Position numbers and translations under genes: made by a program | The notes under the pieces: generated by a model | The model's input: only the letters and a program-made list of their open reading frames with translations | Databases searched by the model: none | Told to the model about the DNA's origin: nothing | Shown here: positions 1-7,583 of the stretch, in pieces | Layout: every line of letters starts with the position of its first letter | How positions within the stretch are numbered: position 1 is the first letter of the stretch | Assembly: GCA_963976865.1 (NCBI GenBank) | Contig: CAXBLY010000013.1 | Span: 1-15,358, forward strand | Direction: 5' to 3' | DNA: 15,358 nucleotides | Source of the DNA: UBA1858 sp963976865 | Lineage (GTDB): Bacteria; Pseudomonadota; Gammaproteobacteria; UBA4575

Positions 1-33
1 CGGCTTATTGCGTTCAAACTTCTCCTTCGACAT
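1..33 (-). CDS. tuf: Elongation factor Tu, 5' end only
   Basis: This is the first 11 codons of a gene that runs off the left edge of the window. They read MSKEKFERNKP, the typical EF-Tu amino terminus just before the first GTPase motif, which is not in view. EF-Tu is the GTPase that carries aminoacyl-tRNA to the ribosomal A site. The ATG is preceded at good spacing by GAGGT, a Shine-Dalgarno match. The gene follows fusA after a 50-base AT-rich gap, the standard end of the str operon. No promoter or terminator stands out in that gap, so co-transcription with fusA is likely. The call rests on the short amino terminus plus the gene order. Whether a second tuf copy exists elsewhere cannot be seen. 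Confidence 0.93.
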   Translation of the reverse strand, partial: MSKEKFERNKP

Positions 34-83
34 CGTGTGATACCTCTTAAATATTTAAAATAACAATTAAAAACAAATTTTAC

Positions 84-2183
84 CTAGTGGCCTTTGGTAA
101 TTGTATCAACAACCACTGAAGGTGCTTCACTATATTTCTCAAATTCCATTGAGTATGTTGCTCTGCCCTGCGTTGCTGATCGCAGGTCAGTAGCATACCC
201 AAACATTTCCTTGAGTGGCACATCAGCACGTACTATTTTTCCTGCTGGCGCATCATCCATGCCACTCACTATTCCTCTGCGACGATTCAGGTCGCCGACC
301 ACATCGCCCATGTAATCTTCAGGTGTTACTACTTCCACTTTCATGATTGGCTCCAGTAACACAGGGTCTGCTTTTCGGCTGCCTTCCTTGAAGCACATTG
401 ACCCGGCTATCTTGAACGCCATTTCAGATGAATCTACATCATGAAATGAACCATCATAAAGCGTAACTTTTATATCTACCATCGGATAACCGGCAACCAC
501 ACCACTTTCCAATGACTCTCTGACACCTTTTTCTACTGATGGTATGAATTCTTTCGGAATGACACCACCAACAACTTCGTTGACAAATTCAAACCCGCCA
601 CCTTCTTGCAGCGGTTCTATCTTCAACCAGACATGGCCGTACTGACCTCTTCCACCTGATTGCCTGACAAATTTATTCTCATGCTGAACCGTAGCCCGAA
701 CAGTTTCCCTGAATGCCACCTGGGGAGCACCCACATTGGCATCTACCTTAAACTCTCGCTTCATACGATCAACAATAATGTCGAGATGTAGCTCTCCCAT
801 CCCGGCAATGATTGTCTGCCCGGACTCTTCATCCGTGCTTACCCGAAAGGACGGATCTTCCTGCGCCAGTTTCTGCAAGGCAATCGCCATTTTTTCCTGA
901 TCGCCTGTCGTTCTAGGCTCTACCGCAACCGATATCACAGGTTCCGGAAATTCCATTCGTTCCAGTGTAATGACATCCTTGGGAGAACATAATGTTTCTC
1001 CTGTAGTGACATCTCTTAGCCCAACTGCTGCAGCAATATCACCTGCATACACTTCTTTTATTTCTACACGGGAATTGGAATGCATTTGCAGCAATCTGCC
1101 AATGCGTTCTTTCTTCCCTTTAATCGGGTTGAAGACCGAATCCCCGGATTTCATTACTCCCGAGTAGACTCTAAAAAACGTCAACGTCCCAACGAAAGCA
1201 TCGGTGGCAATTTTAAACGCTAACGCTGCAAATGGTTCCTCATCAGAAGAATGTCTTGTGCCTTCCGACTCATCTTTATCATCCAGTATGCCGGTAATTG
1301 GCGGCACATCTAACGGAGACGGCATATATCTCACTACCGCATCCAGCATTGCCTGCACTCCTTTGTTTTTAAAGGCAGACCCGCATAATGCCGGGACAAT
1401 TTCACCAGCCAGTGTGCGTATTCGAATTCCCTGATGAATGTCATCATCGGATAAGTCACCTGTTTCCAGGTATTTATCCATCAGCACTTCAGACGCTTCT
1501 GCAGCGGCTTCCAGAAGTTGTTCGCGCCATTGCTGACACTCTTCCAGCAGCTCACCCTCAGGAATATCCTTGGCTTCGTATGTAGTCCCCATATCAGATT
1601 CATTCCAATATATGGCTTGCATACGAACCAGGTCGACAACCCCTTTAAAGTTCTCTTCAGCGCCTATCGGCAGCTGAATCGGTATTGCAGTTGAGCCCAG
1701 TCGATCTTTTATCTGGTCTATGACCCGAAGAAAGTTCGCGCCTGTGCGATCCATCTTGTTCACAAAAGCCATGCGAGGAACATGGTACTTATTTGCCTGG
1801 CGCCATACAGTTTCAGACTGTGGCTCCACTCCTCCTACCGCGCAAAAGACAGCACATGCACCATCGAGTACACGCAACGATCTTTCCACTTCAATTGTAA
1901 AATCCACATGACCAGGAGTATCAATGATATTAATACGATGCTGATCAAACTGCTTGTCCATCCCTGTCCAAAAACAGGTTGTTGCTGCCGATGTAATGGT
2001 GATGCCGCGTTCCTGCTCCTGCTCCATCCAGTCCATTACTGCAGCGCCGTCATGCACCTCACCAATTTTGTGAGACACACCGGTATAAAATAATACGCGT
2101 TCTGTCGTCGTAGTCTTGCCAGCATCGATATGCGCCATGATTCCGATATTACGATACCGATCTATGGGCGTTTTCCGTGCCAT
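84..2183 (-). CDS. fusA: Elongation factor G (translocation GTPase)
   Basis: EF-G is a cytoplasmic GTPase that drives tRNA–mRNA translocation and, with ribosome recycling factor, splits ribosomes after termination. The 699-residue product has the usual length (704 in E. coli). GTPase motifs are present in order: the P loop AHIDAGKT at 17–24, switch I RGITIT at 59–64, DTPGH at 88–92, NKMD at 142–145 and GSA at 268–270. Domains II–V follow, including the domain IV segment with QSGGRGQYGHV. It resembles the housekeeping EF-G rather than a tetracycline-resistance or mitochondrial-type paralogue. The ATG start gives the conserved MARKTPIDRYRNIG opening, but its ribosome binding site is weak (AGTAGC), which suggests translational coupling or leader-independent initiation after rpsG 57 bases upstream. 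No fusidic-acid resistance change was judged, because that needs an alignment. Confidence 0.98.
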   Translation of the reverse strand: MARKTPIDRYRNIGIMAHIDAGKTTTTERVLFYTGVSHKIGEVHDGAAVMDWMEQEQERGITITSAATTCFWTGMDKQFDQHRINIIDTPGHVDFTIEVERSLRVLDGACAVFCAVGGVEPQSETVWRQANKYHVPRMAFVNKMDRTGANFLRVIDQIKDRLGSTAIPIQLPIGAEENFKGVVDLVRMQAIYWNESDMGTTYEAKDIPEGELLEECQQWREQLLEAAAEASEVLMDKYLETGDLSDDDIHQGIRIRTLAGEIVPALCGSAFKNKGVQAMLDAVVRYMPSPLDVPPITGILDDKDESEGTRHSSDEEPFAALAFKIATDAFVGTLTFFRVYSGVMKSGDSVFNPIKGKKERIGRLLQMHSNSRVEIKEVYAGDIAAAVGLRDVTTGETLCSPKDVITLERMEFPEPVISVAVEPRTTGDQEKMAIALQKLAQEDPSFRVSTDEESGQTIIAGMGELHLDIIVDRMKREFKVDANVGAPQVAFRETVRATVQHENKFVRQSGGRGQYGHVWLKIEPLQEGGGFEFVNEVVGGVIPKEFIPSVEKGVRESLESGVVAGYPMVDIKVTLYDGSFHDVDSSEMAFKIAGSMCFKEGSRKADPVLLEPIMKVEVVTPEDYMGDVVGDLNRRRGIVSGMDDAPAGKIVRADVPLKEMFGYATDLRSATQGRATYSMEFEKYSEAPSVVVDTITKGH

Positions 2184-2240
2184 GTTGCTACTTTCTGTTT
2201 GTTACGTATCTAGTTTCGCCGATTCAATCAGACGAATTCA

Positions 2241-2711
2241 CTACCAGCGGTAGTGTGAGAATGCTTTATTCGCTTCTGCCATTCTAAGCGTATCTTCCCG
2301 CTTTTTAATTGCCGAGCCTTTACTTTCCGCCGCATCTATTAGCTCACCTGCAAGCTTATTGACCATAGACTTCTCACCACGCTTTCGTGCTGAGTCTACT
2401 ATCCAGCGCATTGCCAATGCTGCCTGACGCACAGGACGTACTTCGACGGGCACCTGGTAAGTCGCTCCACCTACGCGGCGGGACTTCACCTCTACAGGAG
2501 GTCTTACTTTCTCCAGCGCTTCCAAAAACACTTCAAGCCCATCAGTCCCTTTCTTTCCGGTAATTTCATCAATCGCCTTATATACAATCTTTTCAGCCAC
2601 GGACTTCTTGCCACTAACCATCAGTATATTTACAAACTTAGCGAGCTGGTCATTACCATATTTTGGATCAGGTAATACTTCACGTTTGGGGACTTCTCTA
2701 CGTCTAGGCAT
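2241..2711 (-). CDS. rpsG: 30S ribosomal protein S7
   Basis: S7 binds the 3' major domain of 16S rRNA, starts assembly of the 30S head, and lies at the tRNA exit site. The 156-residue product starts MPRRREVPKREVLPDPKYGN and carries the conserved KVRPPVEVKSRRVGGATYQVPVE tract split across residues near 70–90. It ends HYRW, so it lacks the longer carboxyl tail found in E. coli K-12. The ATG has only a poor Shine-Dalgarno match (AGAG). In E. coli S7 represses its own operon by binding the rpsL–rpsG intercistronic RNA. Here that gap is 57 bases of AT-rich sequence with one AT-only inverted repeat, and I cannot recognise the E. coli S7 site in it. Coupling to rpsL translation is still plausible. 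Confidence 0.98.
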   Translation of the reverse strand: MPRRREVPKREVLPDPKYGNDQLAKFVNILMVSGKKSVAEKIVYKAIDEITGKKGTDGLEVFLEALEKVRPPVEVKSRRVGGATYQVPVEVRPVRQAALAMRWIVDSARKRGEKSMVNKLAGELIDAAESKGSAIKKREDTLRMAEANKAFSHYRW

Positions 2712-2768
2712 GTTATCTCTTCGCTTTACTTGTAATTATGGTTACTTAATTTATTAATTCAGATTAAT

Positions 2769-3143
2769 TTACGATTTTGCTCGCTTGGTACCGTATTTTG
2801 ACCTCGCCTGCTTGCGATTCGCCACCCCCTGGGTGTCAAGACTTCCACGCACCGTGTGATAACGAACACCTGGTAAATCTTTTACACGACCGCCCCGGAT
2901 CAATACCACCGAGTGCTCCTGCAGATTATGACCTTCTCCACCTATATATGAAGATACCTCGAAGCCATTTGTAAGACGAACACGGGCGACTTTACGCAGC
3001 GCCGAGTTAGGCTTTTTAGGCGTTGTTGTATATACACGCGTACATACACCGCGGCGCTGAGGGCACGCAGCTAGTGCGGGCACATTACTTTTTTCAATTT
3101 TTCTTTTTCTCGGCTTGCGAACAAGCTGATTAATTGTTGCCAT
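2769..3143 (-). CDS. rpsL: 30S ribosomal protein S12
   Basis: S12 sits at the decoding centre between the 30S body and shoulder and affects decoding accuracy. The 124-residue protein is collinear with E. coli S12. The PKKPNSALRK motif places lysine at 43 and GGRVKDLPGVR places lysine at 88 (counting the initiator Met). These are the wild-type residues whose replacement gives streptomycin resistance or dependence. Asp89, the residue methylthiolated in E. coli, is present, and so is Pro91. The ATG is preceded by GGAG at 11 bases. The gene is the first of the str cluster (rpsL, rpsG, fusA, tuf). A terminator-like hairpin ends only about 20 bases upstream of its start, with a strong promoter candidate just above it. 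Confidence 0.99.
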   Translation of the reverse strand: MATINQLVRKPRKRKIEKSNVPALAACPQRRGVCTRVYTTTPKKPNSALRKVARVRLTNGFEVSSYIGGEGHNLQEHSVVLIRGGRVKDLPGVRYHTVRGSLDTQGVANRKQARSKYGTKRAKS

Positions 3144-3159
3144 TCTTAAATTTTCTCCG

Positions 3160-3202
3160 GCATAAAATAAACGACAGGCCGAAATTTGGCTCGGCCTGTC
3201 GT
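3160..3202 (-). terminator. Intrinsic terminator between rpoC and rpsL
   Basis: A perfect 12-base-pair stem (ACGACAGGCCGA with its exact complement, 3171–3182 and 3191–3202) closes an 8-base loop. On the minus strand it is followed directly by TTTATTTTATG, a U-rich tail. Eight of twelve pairs are G·C. This is a textbook Rho-independent terminator for the rpoBC transcript. The tail runs almost into the rpsL ribosome binding site. Because a good promoter lies just upstream, the same hairpin would also be the 5' end of rpsL mRNA made from that promoter. Confidence 0.9.
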
Positions 3203-3206
3203 AGGG

Positions 3207-3243
3207 TGGCGAGATTTTACGGAGTTGGGCTGCACCCTGTCAA
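3207..3243 (-). promoter_or_regulatory. Candidate sigma70-type promoter for the str operon
   Basis: Read on the minus strand, a perfect -35 box TTGACA (3238–3243) and a -10 box TAAAAT (3214–3219, five of six consensus bases) are separated by 18 bases. The predicted start is the A at about 3207. The discriminator after the -10 box, CTCGCC, is GC-rich, as is common for stringently controlled ribosomal promoters. It lies in the 121-base gap after the rpoC stop, so it would drive rpsL, rpsG, fusA and tuf independently of the rif cluster. The predicted start falls 5 bases before the terminator stem. The start site is inferred from spacing only. Confidence 0.75.
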
Positions 3244-3264
3244 GGAGAACAGCGTCCAACAACA

Positions 3265-6200
3265 CTATGTTTCTAAAGTATTATCTTCCTGATCGGTGGA
3301 TTCTGACTCAGCCATCTCTGCCATCATGGCGGGTTCTTCAGCCATGTCCGGCATTTCCGGCATACCCAGGTTGAGTTCCTGACGGGTTTTACGCCGCTCC
3401 TGGTGATATGTCAGACCAGTTCCCGCAGGGATCAAACGCCCTACAATGACATTTTCTTTCAATCCGCGCAGGTAATCATTGGATCCACGTACCGCAGATT
3501 CTGTTAACACGCGGGTGGTTTCCTGGAATGATGCTGCTGAGATAAACGATTCTGTCACCAGCGATGCCTTTGTAATACCCAGCAAGACATTTTCAAAAGT
3601 GGCTGGCTGTTTATTTCTGGCTTCCATATTCTCGTTCACTTCGTACAGACGGGCACGTTCTACCTGCTCCCCACGCAACATGTTGGTGTCTCCTCGGTCA
3701 GAGATTTCAACCTTGCGCAACATCTGGCGAATGATCACTTCAATATGCTTGTCGTTGATTTTCACACCCTGCAGACGATATACATCCTGAATTTCCTGTA
3801 CCAGGTATTCTGCCAGTGCACTGACACCCAGTAGTTTCAGGATATCGTGTGGGCTACGCTCACCTTCGACAACCACTTCACCCTTATCAACATGTTCACC
3901 TTCAAACACGTCAACATGTCTCCATTTAGGGATTAGCTCTTCAACAGTCTCACCATTGTCCATGGTGATCACCAAGCGCTGCTTACCTTTGGTTTCTTTA
4001 CCAAAACTTACTATTCCAGACTCCAGCGCCATTACTGCAGGCTCTTTTGGCTTACGTGCCTCGAACAGATCTGCTACACGTGGCAGACCACCGGTAATAT
4101 CCCGTGTCTTCGAAGATTCCTGCGGGATACGCGCGATAATGTCACCCACGCCTACCTGAGCACCGTCTTCCAGACTTACAATTGCTTCTGGAGGTAACAC
4201 ATACTGTGCCGGGAAATTTGAATCTGGCAGCGTTAATTCATTATCTTTGTCGTCTACCAGCTTCACCATCGGACGCAAGTCTTTCCCTGCTGTTGGTCGG
4301 CTCTTGGGATCGGCAACAATAATGGAACTTAATCCTGTGACTTCATCCAGTCGCTTGTTAACTGTTACACCATCAGAGAAATCTACTAATTTCACCTTAC
4401 CAGCCACTTCGGCAATAATCGGGTGAGTATGCGGATCCCATGTGGCAATGACTTGCCCTGACTCAACCGCATCACCTTCGTTGGCAGAAATTGATGCCCC
4501 GTAAGGTAGTTTGTAACGCTCACGCTCACGTCCATGTTCGTCGATTAAACCAATTTCACCCGATCGTGATGCTGCAACGTTGTGCCCATCATGATGCTTA
4601 ACCAGTTTAATGTTATGGAATCGGACCATGCCCGATGCTTTTGGCGCAATACTGTTTGTTGATGCCGCACGACTTGCCGCGCCACCAATGTGGAAAGTAC
4701 GCATGGTTAACTGTGTTCCTGGCTCACCAATGGATTGCGCTGCCATCACGCCCACTGCTTCACCCTGATTTATCAGGTGGCCACGTGCAAGATCACGGCC
4801 GTAGCAACTGGAGCAGACACCGTAACGCGTATCACAGGTAATTGGTGTGCGCACAAGAATCTCATCGACACCCAGTTCCTCGAACTGTGCTACCCAGTTT
4901 TCGTCCAGCAGCGTCCCTTCCGGAATAAGTGTTTTCTTGCCTGCCGCATCCAGCACATCGACAGCGACAACACGACCGAGTACACGCTCACTAAGTGCCT
5001 CGACAACGTCACCACCTTCAATAATAGGATTCATGATGATTCCATTGCGGGTTCCACAATCGAATTCGGTAATAACAAGATCCTGCGCTACGTCAACCAG
5101 ACGACGGGTTAGATATCCTGAGTTTGCTGTTTTAAGTGCAGTATCAGCCAGTCCTTTACGAGCACCGTGAGTAGAAATAAAGTACTGAAGTACATTTAAT
5201 CCTTCACGGAAGTTGGCAGTAATAGGAGTTTCAATAATTGATCCGTCCGGCTTAGCCATCAATCCACGCATACCAGCAAGCTGTCTTATCTGTGCCGCTG
5301 AACCCCGCGCTCCAGAATCTGCCATCATGAAAATTGAATTAAATGACGGTTGAGATACTTTATCGCCTTTCGCATCAACGACTTCTTCGGTACCGAGTTT
5401 TTCCATCATCGCTTTTGCGACTTTCTCGTTAGTATGCGACCAGATATCAACTACCTTATTGTACCGCTCACCTTTGGTCACAAGACCTGAAGCATATTGT
5501 TGCTCGATATCTTTCACTTCTTTTTCAGCTGAACCAAGGATGTCAACTTTCTCAGTTGGTATCACCATGTCATCAGCACAGAATGACACACCCGAAAGTG
5601 TTGCAAACTTGAAGCCGGTATACATGAGCTGATCAGCAAATATGACTGTTTCTTTCAAACCAACCCGTCGATAACACGCATTAATTAATCTTGATATTGC
5701 GCGTTTATTCATATCCTGGTTGATTAAATCAAATGGCAGGCCTTTTGGAAGAATATCAAACAGAAGCGCACGGCCGACAGATGTATCACGAATAGAAGTG
5801 CTTTTAATGGTTTCTCCATTTTCATCAATCACTGTCTCAGTCAGACGCACTTTAACTTTCGCATGCAGATTTACTGCACCTGTCTCAAATGCCCGCCGGA
5901 CTTCATCGACGCCAGAGAAGATCATACCTTCTCCTTGCGCATTGATTCTGTCGCGTGTCATGTAGTACAGGCCCAGAACAATATCCTGTGATGGCACAAT
6001 AATTGGCTCGCCGTTAGCAGGAGACAAAATATTGTTGGTCGACATCATTAATGCACGACCTTCCAGTTGTGCTTCAATCGACAGTGGCACATGGACTGCC
6101 ATCTGGTCACCGTCAAAGTCAGCGTTAAACGCTGCACACACTAGCGGATGCAGCTGAATTGCTTTACCTTCAATCAACTGTGGTTCAAAACACTGAATTC

Positions 6201-7497
6201 CCAGACGGTGCAATGTTGGTGCGCGGTTAAGCATTACCGGGTGTTCACGGATAACTTCTTCGAGAATATCCCAGACTTCTGCACCTTCACGTTCGACAAT
6301 TTTCTTACATGCTTTGATGGTTGGCGCAATACCACGCAACATCAGCTTGCTGAATACAAACGGCTTGAATAATTCCAGTGCCATTTTCTTTGGTAATCCG
6401 CATTGATGCAGTCTTAATGTAGGACCACATACAATCACTGAACGACCTGAGTAATCGACACGTTTACCAAGCAGGTTCTGGCGGAAACGCCCCTGCTTGC
6501 CCTTAATCATGTCAGCAAGAGATTTCAGAGGACGCTTGTTTGTTCCTGTGATAGCTCTGCCACGACGGCCGTTATCAAGTAACGCATCAACAGACTCCTG
6601 CAACATACGTTTTTCATTGCGCACAATGATGTCTGGCGCATTTAGTTCCAGTAAGCGCTTAAGACGGTTGTTTCGATTGATCACACGACGGTACAGATCA
6701 TTCAGATCTGATGTCGCAAACCGACCACCGTCAAGTGGGACTAGTGGACGTAAATCCGGTGGCAATACCGGCAACACGAGTAAAATCATCCACTCCGGCT
6801 TGTTACCTGATTCAATCAGGTACTCAACCAGTTTAAGCCGCTTGGAAAATCGCTTTAGCTTGGCTTCAGAGCGTGTATTTTCAATTTCTTCACGCAATTC
6901 AACTTTCTGCGACTTAAGATCTATCTGAAGCATCAATTCGTAGATTGCTTCTGCGCCCATCACCGCCCGGAATTCATCGCCATGTTGTTCAATGGCATCC
7001 AGATAGGCTTCCTCAGAAAGTAATTGTTTGGTCTCTAGCGTTGTCATGCCTGGATCGATGACAACAAATGCCTCGAAATAAAGAATGCGCTCAATTTCGC
7101 GCAAGGTCATATCCAGCAATAAACCAATTCGTGATGGCAGTGACTTCAAAAACCAGATGTGCGCTACCGGACATGCCAGTTCTATGTGACCCATGCGCTC
7201 GCGACGAACTTTAGTCTGGGTAACTTCTACGCCACACTTTTCACAAACAACACCTCTATGCTTTAAACGCTTGTACTTTCCACACAGACATTCGTAATCC
7301 TTGGTAGGACCAAAAATCTTGGCGCAGAAAAGCCCATCACGTTCTGGCTTGAATGTTCGGTAGTTTATCGTTTCCGGCTTCTTTACCTCGCCAAACGACC
7401 ACGACCGAATCATGTCAGGTGAAGCAAGCCCTATTTTGATCGAGTCAAAATCTTCAGACTGGCCCTGTTGTTTTAATAAGTTTAATAAGTCTTTCAT
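3265..7497 (-). CDS. rpoC: DNA-directed RNA polymerase subunit beta'
   Basis: Beta' carries the catalytic magnesium site and the clamp of RNA polymerase. The 1410-residue protein (1407 in E. coli) keeps E. coli numbering through most of its length. The amino-terminal zinc ribbon cysteines are 70, 72, 85 and 88. The catalytic NADFDGD motif is at 458–464, with Asp460, 462 and 464. The second zinc site uses Cys814, 888, 895 and 898. The trigger loop starts with Met932 and His936 in MRTFHIGGA. The length after this point fits presence of the large insertion that splits the trigger loop in Gammaproteobacteria. The carboxyl end is a Met- and acid-rich tail. The ATG is preceded by AGGAG at suitable spacing, 86 bases after rpoB, with no promoter seen between them. 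Transcription ends at the hairpin downstream. Confidence 0.99.
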   Translation of the reverse strand: MKDLLNLLKQQGQSEDFDSIKIGLASPDMIRSWSFGEVKKPETINYRTFKPERDGLFCAKIFGPTKDYECLCGKYKRLKHRGVVCEKCGVEVTQTKVRRERMGHIELACPVAHIWFLKSLPSRIGLLLDMTLREIERILYFEAFVVIDPGMTTLETKQLLSEEAYLDAIEQHGDEFRAVMGAEAIYELMLQIDLKSQKVELREEIENTRSEAKLKRFSKRLKLVEYLIESGNKPEWMILLVLPVLPPDLRPLVPLDGGRFATSDLNDLYRRVINRNNRLKRLLELNAPDIIVRNEKRMLQESVDALLDNGRRGRAITGTNKRPLKSLADMIKGKQGRFRQNLLGKRVDYSGRSVIVCGPTLRLHQCGLPKKMALELFKPFVFSKLMLRGIAPTIKACKKIVEREGAEVWDILEEVIREHPVMLNRAPTLHRLGIQCFEPQLIEGKAIQLHPLVCAAFNADFDGDQMAVHVPLSIEAQLEGRALMMSTNNILSPANGEPIIVPSQDIVLGLYYMTRDRINAQGEGMIFSGVDEVRRAFETGAVNLHAKVKVRLTETVIDENGETIKSTSIRDTSVGRALLFDILPKGLPFDLINQDMNKRAISRLINACYRRVGLKETVIFADQLMYTGFKFATLSGVSFCADDMVIPTEKVDILGSAEKEVKDIEQQYASGLVTKGERYNKVVDIWSHTNEKVAKAMMEKLGTEEVVDAKGDKVSQPSFNSIFMMADSGARGSAAQIRQLAGMRGLMAKPDGSIIETPITANFREGLNVLQYFISTHGARKGLADTALKTANSGYLTRRLVDVAQDLVITEFDCGTRNGIIMNPIIEGGDVVEALSERVLGRVVAVDVLDAAGKKTLIPEGTLLDENWVAQFEELGVDEILVRTPITCDTRYGVCSSCYGRDLARGHLINQGEAVGVMAAQSIGEPGTQLTMRTFHIGGAASRAASTNSIAPKASGMVRFHNIKLVKHHDGHNVAASRSGEIGLIDEHGRERERYKLPYGASISANEGDAVESGQVIATWDPHTHPIIAEVAGKVKLVDFSDGVTVNKRLDEVTGLSSIIVADPKSRPTAGKDLRPMVKLVDDKDNELTLPDSNFPAQYVLPPEAIVSLEDGAQVGVGDIIARIPQESSKTRDITGGLPRVADLFEARKPKEPAVMALESGIVSFGKETKGKQRLVITMDNGETVEELIPKWRHVDVFEGEHVDKGEVVVEGERSPHDILKLLGVSALAEYLVQEIQDVYRLQGVKINDKHIEVIIRQMLRKVEISDRGDTNMLRGEQVERARLYEVNENMEARNKQPATFENVLLGITKASLVTESFISAASFQETTRVLTESAVRGSNDYLRGLKENVIVGRLIPAGTGLTYHQERRKTRQELNLGMPEMPDMAEEPAMMAEMAESESTDQEDNTLET

Positions 7498-7583
7498 CGT
7501 GTCTCCTGCTGGGTCTACGAAAGTTTCAATTTAAATCGCAAAATTCGCTCTATGGATTATCGTTCTGTTCGGGTCTTGCAGAC

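Noticed and set aside
2712..2768. S7 autoregulatory site between rpsL and rpsG
   Set aside because: The gap is short and AT-rich, with only an AT-only inverted repeat. I cannot match it to the E. coli S7 site, so no feature is claimed.
6497..6928. Plus-strand reading frame of 143 codons inside rpoC
   Set aside because: It is antisense to a highly conserved part of beta', has biased, low-information composition, and has no recognisable domain or upstream signals. It is a shadow frame.
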